The notes: a model not told the origin generated them from the letters alone. Positions 1 to 11,924 are shown, counted from the stretch's first letter. The stretch is 64,000 bases of DNA from Emydura subglobosa (GCA_007922225.1 ML679962.1:38393863-38457862); one strand, 5' to 3'. Made by a program: numbers and translations.

Positions 1-465
1 TGAATTTCTTGGTTTCTGTTTCACTCGTCTCTGGGCCCCTGAATCTACTATCTGAATTAATCCCCAATATAATCTCTTTTAATTCAATTTTTTTACTTTT
101 CACAGAACTCTAGGGATCCGTTTCACAGTTCAAAAGAATTTGGCATTGGTTTGCTTAGCAAACATGAATGCAATTTGTGCTAATTTTGTTCTCTTTATGA
201 ATATATGCAGAAATAAAGATCAGATCTCATTTGGATTCTATCCCAGATAAGACTTGAATACAAAATGGCTGAAACAGAGTGTGAATGCCAACCTCATGGC
301 ATTTCCAGCACAAACGTGCTCAAAATATAGTGAGGAGGGCAGTCTTGCAGTATTCGGTGATGTGAAAGAGTAAAGCAATGACTTTTCAGTGGCATTTTAT
401 GGCAAAGGCTAGAAAATAGGATAGAGGCATAGTACAGAGGAAGAGGGGACTGAGACTGAAAGAAG
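1..465. other. Flanking sequence, no gene recognised
   Basis: Mixed-composition DNA before the first CR1. No splice-bounded frame, repeat or RNA gene could be recognised. A short minus-strand frame at 386-607 runs mainly antisense to the CR1 and has no independent support. Confidence 0.5.
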
Positions 466-1329
466 AAGGGGGAGTGGTAGATACCCTGGAAGGTAGGGAT
501 AGGATACAGAAGGACCTAAACAAACTGGAGGATTGGGCCAAAAGAAATCTGATGAGGTTCAACAAGGACAAGTGCAGAGTCCTGCACTTTGGACGGAAGA
601 ATCCCATGCACAGCTACAGACTGGGGACCAACGAGCTAGGCAGCAGTTCTGCAGAAAAGGACCTGGGGGTAACAATGGATAAGAAGCTGGATATGAGTCA
701 GCAGTGTGCCCTGGTTGCCAAGAAGGCTAATAGCATATTGGGCTGCATTAGTAGGAGCATTGCCAGCAGATCGTGGGAAGTGATTATTCCCCTCTATTCG
801 GCATTGGTGAGGCCGCATTTGGAATATTGTGTCCAGTTTTGGGCCCCCCACTACAAAAAAGGATGTGGAGAAGTTGGAGAGAGTCCAGCGGAGGGCAACA
901 AAAATGATTAGGGGGCTGGAGCACAAGACTTATGAGGAGAGGCTGAGGGAACTGGGCTAGTTTAGTCAGCAGAAGAGAAGAATGAGGGGAGATTTGATAG
1001 CAGCCTTTAACTACCTGAAAGGGGGTTCCAGGGAGGATGGGGCTAGGCTGTTCTCAGTGGTGGCAGATGACAGAACAAGGAGCAATGGTCTCAAGTTGCA
1101 GGGGGGGAGGTCTAGGTTGGACATTAGGGAAAAGTTTTTCACTAGGAGGTGGTGAAGCACTGGAATGGGTTACCTAGGGAGGTGGTGGAATCTCCATCTT
1201 TAGAGGTTTTTAAGCTGCGGCTTGACAAAACCCTCGCTGGGATTATTTAGCTGAGGTAAGTCCTGCTTTGAGCAGGGGGTTGGACTAGATACTTTCTGAG
1301 GTCCCTTCCAACTCTATGATTCTATGATT
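466..1329 (+). mobile_element. CR1 LINE, 5'-truncated 3' end
   Basis: This is the 3' part of a CR1 non-LTR retrotransposon. The frame at 474-911 reads as the C-terminal region of the CR1 reverse transcriptase, with landmarks 'MRFNKDKCRVLHFG', 'SSAEKDLGVTMD' and '[16 protein letters not shown]'. The frame is broken near 850-865, in a C-run/A-run stretch, after which the CR1 protein continues in another frame with stops (for example TAG in the 'ELG-stop' codon near 958). The element ends with CCCTTCCAACTCTATGATT followed by a second CTATGATT unit, the CR1-type short terminal repeat. The 5' part, including the endonuclease and the catalytic FADD-type box, is missing, as in most CR1 copies, which are 5'-truncated during target-primed reverse transcription. 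It is a dead copy. Compared with the copy at 23.3-24.5 kb it is closer to my recollection of young sauropsid CR1 subfamilies. Confidence 0.93.
474..911 (+). pseudogene. CR1 reverse transcriptase C-terminal fragment
   Basis: A 145-codon frame that corresponds to the thumb/C-terminal part of a CR1 reverse transcriptase. It lacks the palm catalytic motif. The tail after 'APHYKK' is out of frame: the family continues with a '[16 protein letters not shown]'-like segment, which here lies in another frame, so a 1-2 base indel near 850-865 has shifted the reading. No host function is implied; the ATG at 474 is simply the first Met in the open stretch. Confidence 0.85.
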
Positions 1330-2324
1330 AAGAAAATAAAAGGAGATCAAGGCTGAAAAGACTAACACAGAGTACTATCAGCAAAACAATCTGTGGCCAA
1401 ACTGACAATTTGAACACACTAGCATTTAGAATTTATTCCATTCTAAATGAGCAAAAAGGGGCTACGTAGCCATTTTCTTTTTTAAAAGTATTTATTCCTA
1501 GAATAGAAAGTTAGAAATTAGAGAACAATAGACGGGAGCATTAGACAATCTTTTTCAAGAGGATGAACAATTATTGTATTTTGGGTAGTTAGAATAATAC
1601 TGCAAATTAAGCAAAGCTCTAGTTTCTATAAACAATTGATGCAATGGGATCAATACTATCTTCCATAACTGATGTTAGGCAGAGTGCCAGGGGATAGGTG
1701 GTCAAATGTACTTCTGATAAACTCAAGTAAAGAACAATAATAAAACTATCAAAACAATGTATATATGAATCAGGCAGTGTCTGCACTTTAACTCCTGAAA
1801 CAATGACAACTGAACCCTAATGGAGTCAATTTTCTTCTGAAAATGATTACTAAATTGCTTACATTTTGTCAGTGAGGTGATATCAATGTGAAAAGCTCAA
1901 AGTTAAGGAGGTAACAAACTATCAAAAACATAGCTTTTTATCTTTTGCTGTGTAAAGTACATTTGGGGGGGGAAAAGCCATTCTACCAGCAGCCTGGCAA
2001 AACTAATGCAGCTTCCAAAGAGGGAAATGAGAGCAGCTGTTCCCAGCGTAATGGTTCATTAGTCCTATGGCCTTTGAGCCTCATCAGTTTTAGTAGTGCA
2101 GTGAACTAAAGAAATTTGGGTGAACTCCTGGGCTTAGTGAAGCCAATGGAAGTTTTGTTACTGACTTCAGCAGAGCCAGAATATAACCCTCTCTGGTTAG
2201 TGTGATAGGGAGATAAGCGTATGCGTGAATGCAACGAACATGAAGAAGTCTCCATTACTTGAAGTCTTTAAAGGAAGAGAGGGTGTCTTCCAAAAAGATG
2301 CTCTCCTTGAAAAAGAAGCTATAG
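1330..2324. other. No gene recognised; AT-rich
   Basis: AT-rich sequence with no frame above 60 codons. A G-run at about 1965-1972 is the only simple-sequence feature. No repeat family recognised apart from a short 'CAATGGAAG...TGACTTCAG' stretch near 2143-2170 that resembles the dispersed ATTGACTTC-type MITE fragments seen elsewhere in the window. Confidence 0.4.
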
Positions 2325-2402
2325 GCTAGATGCAGAAATTATTGGGTAAGCTTCTATGCCCTGTTATTCAGGAGATTAGCCTAGATGGTCTTAAAATCTC
2401 TT
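2325..2402 (+). repeat. CR1/L2-like LINE 3' tail fragment
   Basis: Contains the ordered words GATGCAGAAATTATTGGGTA, TTCTATGCCCTGTTATTCAG, GATTAGCCTAGATGGTC and TTAAAATCTCTTAAT. The same order of words occurs at 36375-36540 and, in part, at 31925-32025, so these are copies of one LINE tail family. Very short and diverged. Confidence 0.65.
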
Positions 2403-4348
2403 AATCAAATCAACAGAAAAGCCAAGGAATAGAATCCAAGAGTCCTGACTTCCAGTCTCATTTCCACCCTTTGCCTACTTCAGGTAAAGTTAAGGCTCCT
2501 ACCTATTAGGAGATCTGCACTATAAATCTACACCCACAGTCTATTTGAAAATTTGAATTTGAATATTCCTAACATCTCGACTTCCATGGATGGTATCCTA
2601 CAGTTTTATTTTCCAAAATGCTAAACAACTAATACAAATTAAATTATCACAGGCCTAGCTAAGATCTTGCAGCAGCAGGCCACATGACTAGCATCTTAAG
2701 CACCTTTACACCAGGTTGTATAACTTTCACAAAACCACAATTTGATAAATTGTAGATATTCTAGACATGAAATATCATGTTATTTCCATTAATAAAAAAC
2801 GTAATAGACTTCGATGTGGGACTGGGCCAAAAAAAATCTTAGCATCTTTTTTTAAAATCAAACTGGAATTGTTTTCTCTCTCATACATGTTCTATGTTAG
2901 AGAGAAATGTACATATAAAGGTCAAATAAGTAATAGAGACATTTTTCAGTCTCCAACTTGATTACATTAAAACAGCATAGATAGTAATAAGAAACACTAA
3001 ATAGGCAGAGAGCATGAAATTAACTTCACCTGTATAGAGCCTGAGTAACTGAGTTCTATCCAGCTGAAAAAAGTGTGAGTTACAGCATGTGTTGGCAGGG
3101 ATGGGGTTAAGGTAAGGTAATGAAATTCACATCCTCAACCTAGGGACAGGGTGCAGAGCTGCACCACAGTCCTCCTGCAGTTGCTACTCCAGCCACTCCA
3201 GGATGTTTGTGAGACAGGCACAGAGCATGGAGTGTTCATAAATGCATAATTTCTCCTCAGATATTCTGCTCACAACCCCCACCAGTCTGCTCAGCCCCAT
3301 TACAGCAATTAATTAGTGCACAGGAATTTGTGCATGTGAATGCCACTCGTAGACTATATATTAGCCTTCTGCATCAGAATTCTCTAAAGTAAAATTAGTT
3401 ATCTTCTGGCTAATAGTTTGCATGGCCCAGCCTGTGGTCATTATGTGGGGATGGGGAAGACATACACACAGAACGATCCAAAACCCAGACAGCCACGGAA
3501 TCCTGACCCGGGGGGGAGGGGGGGTGCTGAAGATCCAAAGGTTGTGGCGCAAGCCCCATTTTCATTATAACATACAATTTCCCTAAGCAAAACTGCTTTT
3601 CATGGTAGGCCTCAAATTCAACAGAAGTCTCTCATGGCTGACACAACTAAAATTAGATTGGCGCTAAAGATACAGCTGACTACAAAAGTCAAACATATAT
3701 CGTTGTGGTGATGTTGACTAACTTGAGATGCTGTAAAGACGCCTGATGTTCACAAGTATAAAGCACCCATCTTCTGAAAATCAGGGCCCTAAAATGTACC
3801 TCAGAGTTGGACACCCAAAAACTGCGACATCCAAAATTGCTGAAAAACTTGGGCTCTACTTTTAGCATCACATGGGCACACTTAACTGTCTTTCTACATT
3901 CTGCAATCCCCTGCAGTTTCATATACCAGCATCCTATGCAGTGACCTGATGTTCAAATAAAAAGACAAAGAACCAAAAGTTGATTTAGGAAAATGTAATT
4001 CAATGTGATAGATGGACCTTAAAGATTTGTAGATGTGGCTCAGTTTCGATGCTTATCTAAAGCTTACCCAAACCTCCTTAGTTTACAAATTTCACCCAGA
4101 ATGAATTTCTTCCAAGATTTCCAGTGCTTCCTGGTGTTAACTGGATCAGAAGTACCACTGATTCCCTCTCTCCCACGGTATATTGCTCAACAATATAGGA
4201 CTGCATTTCCAGATGCCAGAGTGATGCCCTCAGTCTTCTCCACATAAATACTGCCTGAGACTGTGCAACCCACTTGTCAATGTGTCTTGTATACCCCATT
4301 CTGCGCCCAATCCAGAGGATGACAATCTGTTGCAGATTTTAGCTAGAG
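2403..4348. other. No gene recognised
   Basis: No coding feature supported. The segment 2425-2475 faintly resembles a minus-strand MIR-type SINE head ('AAGAGTCCTGACTTCCAG'). A G-rich run lies at about 3509-3526. Frames here are all below 80 codons and carry no family signature. Confidence 0.4.
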
Positions 4349-4402
4349 AACATGGCTCTTTAGCTGAACATGGCTCTTTAGCTTTAACATGGCTCTTTAG
4401 CT
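4349..4402. repeat. Three tandem copies of a ~18 bp unit
   Basis: AACATGGCTCTTTAGCT occurs at 4349-4365, 4367-4383 and 4386-4402 with 1-2 spacer bases between copies. It is a small local tandem duplication, not a recognised satellite. It produces a repeated KEPCS motif in a minus-strand frame, which I regard as accidental. Confidence 0.92.
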
Positions 4403-7189
4403 TGTCCCAATGACAAGGCCATGAGTGGCAAAATCCAGAACACGCTTGTGCTATTAGCTCTAGAAGCCTCTGGTTCAAATACCCAGACAGCCAAAATGGC
4501 AGTCATCACATAAGCAGGGGCTCTGTGGCTGGGGATTGTAACAAATGCAAACTACCCAATCTGACTACCCAATGTGAGTGTGCAAAAAACCGTTCAATTC
4601 ACGAATGTAGTACAATTTGGGAGGAAGGTGGAAGCCCCTTTAGAAAATGTATCCCACAAATACAAAGATGCAACACTGTAAAAAAAAAAAGAAGCCAACT
4701 TTTTTGAATGTCAACGTTCAGCATCCTGTCATTGTGGCTTTGGCTGGGCTTGGGCCAAATCCTGAAGCCCTTTCAATGGCAAAACTCACTGATGTTAATG
4801 GGTCAAATTCTGCAAGGTTCTGAGCGCTTCCAATTCCACTGTGTTCAATGGAAATTCAACCTGAGTGAGAAGCGAGAAGAATATAAAGGCCAGATCCTCC
4901 TTTTACCTCCCATTTGCCCCTTCTGCAGATGTATGGAAAGGCACCTCACCCACATACAAAAGAGCCAGGAAGAAATACAGCCCCTACAGTTTAAAACCTA
5001 TAAAATGCATTGCATAGGTTACATTTGGAGTGTCAGAGGTTCTGCACAGAAATAAAGGGAAGCCATTGTCACAAGACACACACAGGCCCATTAGCAAGCA
5101 CAGCACCCTAACAGGGCAGCCAATCCTTGCATGTTTATGCTCCAATTGGTTCGTCGGAGGGGTAGTGCCCGTTTAACATACACAAGTGCAAAGTGTGCAG
5201 TTGCTGAATTTCAAAATTCTGCTACGTATGATTATTATTTGTTTCCAGCAGTGCCCCCAATACACTGGATATTTGGAACATGCAAGGAGGGGAGTCCTCA
5301 TCTAAGCAACTTACAGTCTAAGAGCAGACAGACAGAGGTCATGGGAATGGAACAACAAAGGGAATTTTCTATATGAATCAACAAGACTCACTATGGGCAC
5401 GCTTAAGGGTTCGACGTTAACAAGCTGGGCTTGTCATCAGGAAGGGCATGAAAACAAGTGAAGAAAACATGGACACAGTTTGAAGTCCAACAGGAAAACT
5501 ACCCACCCCTTGAGATTGGCAAGTCTTTACTGTTGTCTGTCAATACGTGCCTCTTCTTTTAAATGTCTGTTCTCCTCACACAGAGAAATTGCTGATGTCA
5601 TCACAGAGATGCCAGGCATAGCAGTTTTGGACAAAACGTTATAGAGTGCTGAAGTCAGCCCTCCAATCACGACTATTTAAACCAACAATAAACAAAAATT
5701 GGTGTACTGCATAGAACAACTGTACTAGGAGTAAACTCTTCGCCTCATTGCTTGGCCTCAAGGGTACGTACAGAACATTTCCCAAGAGCTGCCCAGTGCA
5801 GTCGCCGGGCTCTGTTTCTGTATCAGACACGGTGATCTCTTTACAGCTGAACACAGTCACTGACAACAGCTTTCAGAAAGGTTAGCTGAATCAGCACCGT
5901 AGTATGTATTTAGTCCATACACTTCCCTTTGCATTTTCTCTACTTCTATAAGACAACGCTTTGAATTAACCCTCCAGTTGAGAACTGCGGCCTGTGGCAG
6001 TGAGAAGAAATGAAGTGCAAGTCTCAGGAGTTGTAATCTCTCTAAGCTACTGCCTAGGTCTGTTTTTGTTCCTTCATCACAAGCTCTTTTGACTGCTAAT
6101 CATTTTAGAAGTTTCAAAAGACAGTGCTAATGTTTTTATTGGAAGCTTTTAAAACCTTTAGCAAATGTTACAGTTTTTGGAAAGGTTCCCAGCTTTCCCG
6201 TAGGGATGTTTTACAATCAGTTGAAAAGTCTACCTTACTTTTCTTCTTTCCCCACTCTCGCTACCGGGATGCAGAGTGCACAGCAAGTTTTGTACCCAAC
6301 CACTCTGCAGAATGTCTTGGATTCCAAAGGGGATTGTTCCCGATTACTTATCATGTTAGAGATGAGGTACAGAACCTGGATAGGATTAACACGGGCAAAT
6401 TATTTTTCTATGCAGTTTATTTGCAAATAATTTTTTAAATCCCATATTGTAGCCATGGTAACAGAGCTGTGCAAAATATTTTCCTCAAAATGGACAACCC
6501 TGAACATTTGCGCTATTTTGAGTTAAAAATGCAGTTTCCTCTGGACATTTTCTTATCAGCAAATATTTGGCAAAAGTTGTGCATTTTTTTCTTCACTAGT
6601 GGATATCCAGGGAAATACCAGTGTGAGTTTTGAGGTTCAATTTCAGTTTTCACTTGGGGTGGCTGAATTAAGTCTCACGGTCAAAGTCACATGGTATTTC
6701 TGCAGGCTCCCTGACTGGCTGAGACTACCTCACTGTGCACAGGTGGAACAGCAGCAGAGCCCATTGTGACTTGTTGGGGTAGGCCTCTGTGGGATGGAGG
6801 AAGGAGACATGCTCCCAAAAGATGCCACGGTTGGGAAAGGGCTTCGCTCTGCCACCCAAAGTCACTTAATGGGGGTAGCAGGGCAGTAACCCTTCACCTA
6901 CCCTAAGAAAATACGACCAAGGTGTCTGTTATAGACCCTGTGGAAGAAAAGGTGATTGGATGGCTACAGGGACCGACTGGACCTCACAGACTTAGTTTAA
7001 ATAAGCAGCCACATTTTGGGACGTTTCTCCAAACTGAACATCAGCCCTTTTGAGATTTGCCCATAAAATAGTTTTGTAAGGTATTTTTCCCAGTCTTCAG
7101 GACACTTCACACTTCAGGACCTTGATGTGTAGCTTTGCTACTGGAAATCTTGCACAGGAGTAGGGCTATGGTATTACCACTATATGAGG
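4403..7189. other. No gene recognised
   Basis: Largely unassigned. At 4745-4860 there are two GGGYCAAATYCTG words and a CACTGATGTTAATGG word, matching the look of amniote MITE fragments; the 115-codon frame at 4708-5055 runs through this segment and is not credible as a gene. 6465-6600 is T/A-rich with repeated AAAATATTT/CATTTT words similar to 17700-18060. Confidence 0.4.
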
Positions 7190-7560
7190 CATTCCTGAGA
7201 CAATGATTGGAACATCTTGTCCAGTTCTGGTCTGAACACTAAAAAGGATGTTGACAAATTGGAAACAGCTCAGAAAATAGCTACAAAAACGATTCAACAT
7301 CTGGAAAACCTGGTTTACAATGAGAGATTAAAGAGTCCAATCTACCTAGTTTATCCACAAGAAGGTTAAGAGGTGACTTAATCACAGTCTGTAAGTAACT
7401 ACATGGGGAAAGATTTCTGACAAGACCTGAAGATTTCTGGGTTGCTCAATTTTGCTTAACATTAGCTTTAGTCAAGATGGAGGGAGTTCTAGCTTTCCCC
7501 AAGGATATTTTTAATGCTCCTCATGAGAATGAGATATGTGTGTGTTTGTGATGCTCTAGG
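7190..7560 (+). mobile_element. Old CR1-like LINE fragment
   Basis: The words TTGTCCAGTTCTGGTCTGAA, AAAAAGGATGTTGACAAATT and TGAGAGATTAAAGAGTCCAA follow the order of the CR1 region that encodes 'YCVQFW...KDVDKLE...RLK'. The fragment is strongly decayed, and its right edge is unclear. Confidence 0.7.
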
Positions 7561-7831
7561 AGAACAGGTCTGATCCCCAGAGACAAAACAAACTGATATG
7601 TTGATCATACATTATGTGGTTTTCCACTATGCTCAGGCAGTAAGCATCCTAGTGTGGCTCCTTCATGCAGGAAACTCAACATAATACTGCAGAATATTGT
7701 CTCTGTCTAGCTGTCTGCTAATGTATTGCTATTTTTTTTATTTATATATTGTGCAGTTGCCTTTCATTCTCAATAAAAAGGCTAGATACTATCCTAACTA
7801 TGCCCAGTCTCAGTATCTGGAATATTGTGTT

Positions 7832-7942
7832 CATAATACAAATAAGAGGGACAAGATGAGTGAAGTAACATCCTTTATTGGATCAACTTCTCTCAGTGAA
7901 AGAGACAAGTTTCTGAGCTTACACAGAACTCTTCTTAAGGTC
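7832..7942 (+). repeat. Arm of an unnamed palindromic element (copy A)
   Basis: The core GGGACAAGATGAGTGAAGTA, TTATTGGATCAACTTCT and GAGCTTACACAGAACTCTTC matches the left arm of the palindrome at 16461-16704. Together with the inverted arm at 8783-8873 it brackets a CR1-L3 copy. In one frame it reads 'SLSERDKFLSLHRTLLKV', a peptide that recurs in the other copies. Confidence 0.85.
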
Positions 7943-7954
7943 TAAATTAGCTGT

Positions 7955-8775
7955 TACCTGTCAAGAAAGTTTTTGGAGTCATCATGGATAGTTCTGTGAA
8001 AACATCCACTCAATGTGCAGTGGCAGTCAAAAAAGCTAATAGAATGTTAGGAACCATTAGGAAAGGGATAGCTAATAAGACAGAAAGTATCATGACACCA
8101 CAGGCCCACACCTTGAATACTGCATGCAGCTCTGGTCACCCCATCTCAAAAAAGACATATTAGAGTTGGAAAAAATACAGAGAAAGGCAACAAAAATGAT
8201 TAGGGGGATGGAAGAGCTTCATATGAAAAAAGATTAAAAGGACTGAAACCATCCAGCTTATAAAAGAGAACTAAGGGGAGGATATAATAGAGATCTATAA
8301 AATCATGACTGATGTGGAGAAAGTGAATTAGAAAGTGTTATTTATCCCTTGATGTAACACATAAACCAGGGGGTCACCCAATAATATTAATAGGCAGCAG
8401 GTTTAAAACTAACATAAGGAAGTACTTCTTCAGACAACACAATCAACCCATGGAAGTCATTGCCAGGGGATGTTGTGAAGGCCAAAAGTATAACTGGGTT
8501 CAAAAAAAGAATTAAACAAGTTCATGGAGGATACGTCCATCAATGCTACTAGCCAAGATGGTCAGGGATGCAATCCTATGCTCTGGATGTCCCTATACCT
8601 CTGATTGCCAGAAGGTGAGACTGGACAACAGGGGATGGCTCACTTGATAAATTGCCCTGTTCTGTTCATTTCTTCTGAAGCATCTGGCACTGTCCACTGT
8701 CAGAAAACAGGTTATTGTGCTGGACGGATTATTGTTCTGACTCACTATGACCATTCTTACGTTCTTAGGTCTGGA
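7955..8775 (+). mobile_element. CR1-L3-like LINE, 3' end
   Basis: Follows the CR1-L3 pattern: CTCAATGTGCAGTGGCAGTC and AAAAAAGCTAATAGAATGTT (the reverse-transcriptase C-terminal 'SAQCAVAVKKANRM' segment), GCAACAAAAATGATTAGGGG, then the 3' untranslated tail with AGCCAAGATGGTCAGGGATG, CACTGTCAGAAAACAGG and the terminal CCATTCTTACGTTCTTA. Multiple stops and small deletions interrupt any frame. It is 5'-truncated. The copy on the minus strand at 54291-55288 belongs to the same group. Confidence 0.92.
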
Positions 8776-8782
8776 AAAGATT

Positions 8783-8873
8783 ACCTTCCACCAAAAGAAG
8801 TTGGTCCAACAAAAGGTATTATCTCACTCTTGCCTCTGCCATATCCTGGGACAAACTCGGCTCAACAACACTG
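8783..8873 (-). repeat. Inverted arm of the palindromic element (copy B)
   Basis: CACCAAAAGAAGTTGGTCCAA and CTGGGACAAACTCGGC followed by CAACAACACTG are the reverse complement of the family's outer end (CAGTGTTGTTGTAGCC...GTTGGTCCCAG). Direct abutment to the CR1-L3 3' end suggests the LINE inserted inside the palindromic element, or that the internal part was replaced. Confidence 0.82.
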
Positions 8874-8875
8874 TA

Positions 8876-10650
8876 AACAAGGATATGAATAATAAGCAAA
8901 ATCCTACCAGTATTTAGCCTCATGTGTATAATCCTCTTTTTGTCTGTAGGAGAGGTTATTTCCTTCTTTCACATCCCACTGTCAATGAACAAAACAAGTA
9001 TATACTGAAGTAACTCTGTAGGTCTATCTGAAACTAATAACAAGGCCCAGAGTAAGGTACGCATCTATCCTTAACTCACTCTTGCCGATATCAGGTATCC
9101 TGGGCATGACTGAAACATGCTGAAAAGTAACACTTTTCAGAGTTACTGAATACTTGTGCGCAACAAGTTAAGGCTGAGGTAGCAGCTTTAACTTCAAGCT
9201 TCCATTCTTATCCTGGTATAAGTCAAACATATACATTGTGTTTTCAATTTATTCAAATAGTTTTTACAGGAGAAAAACTGTTTGTAGGGAATGGTTTGGT
9301 GTTGTGTATAATGGAAAAGAAACAGAATTCTGTACTGTATAGTTCAGGCAGGAGGAAAGTTAACCTGGTTCTTGGGGGACCATCCAGTTCTCCTCAGGAT
9401 GCAGAGAAGAATGCATAGCTCAAGAAATGTTGTACAGAAGCTTCATTTTTCTGCAGTGTCTATCTCCATTTCCCATAGATGTACCAATTGCTGTATCCCA
9501 AGACCAACAGTGTAGTTCTGGTTTTGAGTCAGAGCAGAAACGCTCTGAAAGCAAAGAGATGTGAACGTAATCCTCCTGCCACCTCCCCAGCATGGCTGTG
9601 TGGGAGGACAGACATTGTTCAAGTGCAGAAGTTAGAAGGAGAAAAAAAATACTTAGAGATTGTAACTTCATTGAGGATTCAAGAGGCATAACAGTGCCAA
9701 CTGAGTTTTTGATATTTGATGCTTCTATATTGTTAAGATTCATTTTGGGGACTGAAAGGCATATGTTTTATGATTTTTACATAAAAGGGACATTGTAGTC
9801 ATTCTGATTTAAAAGAGTTCTATTCAGCCGGAAATATCGACAACTCACTGCAGTGTTTAAAGCTGTGAAAGCCAAGAAACACTCTGAAACTTGACTCTGT
9901 ATCAGGCCAACTGATTCATTCAAAAATTAGGACACTGCATCCCCCACTGTGCTCCCACACAGTGTCATAAGCGGAGTCCAATGACATCACAGGCATTGAT
10001 CAGATTGCACATACAGCAGTGAGATAAAATTGTACCTCTTCATGTCTTACAGAAAAGGACAAATTTAGCACTGAGGTTCAAAAGAGCTGGTGAGAGCTTA
10101 CACGACACCAGCTAGAACTATGCTGTGTGGAGCAGTAAGATTGGGGCTTAATTCTAAATGTCTACTGACATTCTAGTGCCTAGTTTGTTGACAGAGCTAT
10201 GTATATTTCAAACAATAAATATAACCCACCCCAAAGGAAAACACTCCAGTGCACACACATTTCTCCCCCGGGACAGGATGAGAGACAATGAATATCACAT
10301 GATAGCTCTTAGTCACATTGATTAATGCATGACTGGGAAGTACTCAGCTACTACAGTCATGAGGCCAGGATAAAAAACTCTACAAAATTGAACTGAATAA
10401 TACCCAGCATTTTAGAATAAAGATGAAATTACAATGCCACAACTTTTGTTGTTTGAATGATATTGCAATGAGAAATTCTAACAGACTCCTTCAAATACAG
10501 TATTTTTGGTCCGACATACTATTTATTATTTGATGTCAAGTCGATTCTTTTTTTACCACAAACAGAGATTCCAGGTAAGACTCATAATGCCCAAGAGAGT
10601 TATTTGGAGTCCTGCTTTCATCTTCAGCTAGAAAGTAAAAGGCAGGCACA
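8876..10650. other. No gene recognised
   Basis: No family or exon recognised. Frames at 9236-9418, 9420-9743 and 9479-9798 overlap each other on opposite strands, a sign of chance openness rather than coding. Confidence 0.4.
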
Positions 10651-11618
10651 GCATTGCCAACCCGCATAGTTTTATCATGTCATGCCATATTGTATGTCTT
10701 CTAAAGCCCCAGGTCCCTGAGTCAGGTGATTTTGTGAGAATATCAGCTTTTGTTTTAAAAAAGGGACATTTCTAGTCCTCACAGCTACAGAGAGAATCTG
10801 GAAAATGTGACCCCTGAAGTCACAAAAAGCAGAAAGCAAACACAAACAACGCAGAATGTTAGCATTTTTGGGCACTGTAGCAGGATTCGCTCACCAGCAG
10901 GGGCCAGTAGGGGCCAGCAGGCCTGGTGGGCAGGCCACATTTCAGTCTCCAAAGCTCTGGGGGGCCTTGTGGGGCAATCTGTGGGCCTGGTGGCCAAGTT
11001 ACAGTCTGTCCTTCTCCAGGCCCCCCCCAGTTGGACAAGGGCTATAGGGAAGGGAAGAGCAGGGGGATTGGGGCCCTCCCTCTCCACCGAGTCACATCCC
11101 AGGACCCAAGAGGGGAGGGAGTATTTCCATCCCCTCTAGCTTACACCCCAGACCAGCCATGCCTGTGCTACTTCCTACCCCACTCCCCTGGTGTTTTCTT
11201 CAGATTTGGGCGTGGTCACAGCCCTCTGCTTCCCTCCTCATGCAGAGCTGCTCAAGCAGTCCCAAGGATTCAGATAGTTGGGGCTACACAGTGTCCAGTG
11301 ATTCTTCTCTTGTCAGGGAGAGAAAAAAGGGTCAGGCCCCTGGCTGGGCTTTACCCACAGTTCAGGTCATTCCCCTGTGGATCTGTGTGTCCCAGAAAAT
11401 ACTAACTGGCTTCCTTCCTGTCAACAGCCGCTCCTTCACTCTTGACTGCCGGGGTCCCGTTTTATGCAGGACCTCCACATGGAGCATGCTGTACAGATGC
11501 TGAGGGGCAGGGCTTCCCTGGTCCACTACCGCTCCATCCTTTAGTCTTACTGGGGGGTCTGCAAAGCCCATCACAGACACCTGGCTCCTGATTTTGGCAT
11601 GCTTGGAGTTGGCAATGC
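10651..11618. mobile_element. Short inverted-repeat element, interrupted by an LTR
   Basis: The ends are GCATTGCCAAC (10651-10661) and GTTGGCAATGC (11608-11618), perfect inverted repeats of 11 bases. The body has TAAAGCCCCAGGTCCCTGAG, TCAGGTGATTTTGTGAGA and TCTAGTCCTCACAGCTAC, all shared in order with the element at 62393-62674. Removing the insert at 10876-11575 plus one copy of its flanking duplication leaves about 263 bases, similar to the other copy. Class not identified; a non-autonomous DNA transposon is the likely reading. Confidence 0.8.
10876..11575. mobile_element. Putative solo LTR (~700 bp)
   Basis: A GC-rich block that starts TGTAGCAGG and ends CATCACA, so it has the TG...CA ends of an LTR. 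It is flanked by GGCAC (10871-10875) and GACAC (11576-11580), a near-identical 5 bp pair that fits a target-site duplication, and it interrupts an otherwise recognisable repeat. I see no clear AATAAA on either strand; on the minus strand TGCATAAAACGG near 11456-11467 could be a TATA-like box. The open frame of 159 codons at 10926-11405 lies inside it and mostly reflects high GC. An endogenous retrovirus or Gypsy LTR are both possible; orientation is undecided. Confidence 0.62.
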
Positions 11619-11779
11619 TGCCTGAGTGAGAAAGCTTACACAAGAGGTTAAAATGTTAAAAAAGTCCCACTTGCAAACACAGTCAAATCATAATGATAGT
11701 CAACAAGCCTCATTATCTGATAGAAGGCTGCCCTTCTCCAAGGTATTATCTGGAAAGCATTCCCCCTTGCTAGAACAAA

Positions 11780-11910
11780 GCCCGATCTACACTAGAAAAT
11801 TAGGTTGCTTTAACTATGTTGGTCAGGGGTGTGAAAAATCCATTCTGCTGAGCGGCGTAGTTAAGTCAGTCTAAAGTCCCCACGTAGACAACTCTAGATT
11901 GACGGGGGAA
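11780..11910 (+). mobile_element. Harbinger-type MITE fragment
   Basis: Starts GCCCGATCTACACTAGAAAA, then has TTGGTCAGGGGTGTGAAAAA, AGCGGCGTAGTTAAGTCAG and GTCCCCACGTAGACAACTC. Alternating GTAGTTAAG/CTAAAGT and CTACACTAG/CGTAGAC words are typical of the turtle Harbinger MITE group also seen at 13617 and 60230. The right terminus is missing or unrecognised. Confidence 0.72.
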
Positions 11911-11924
11911 TTTGCAGGCCTTTG

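Noticed and set aside
4525..4707. Short Cys-containing frame (possible small secreted protein)
   Set aside because: No signal peptide, ends in an A-run, and Cys spacing fits no family I know.
10926..11405. 159-codon plus-strand frame
   Set aside because: Lies wholly inside the putative solo LTR, is GC-driven, overlaps other open frames in two registers and has no domain.
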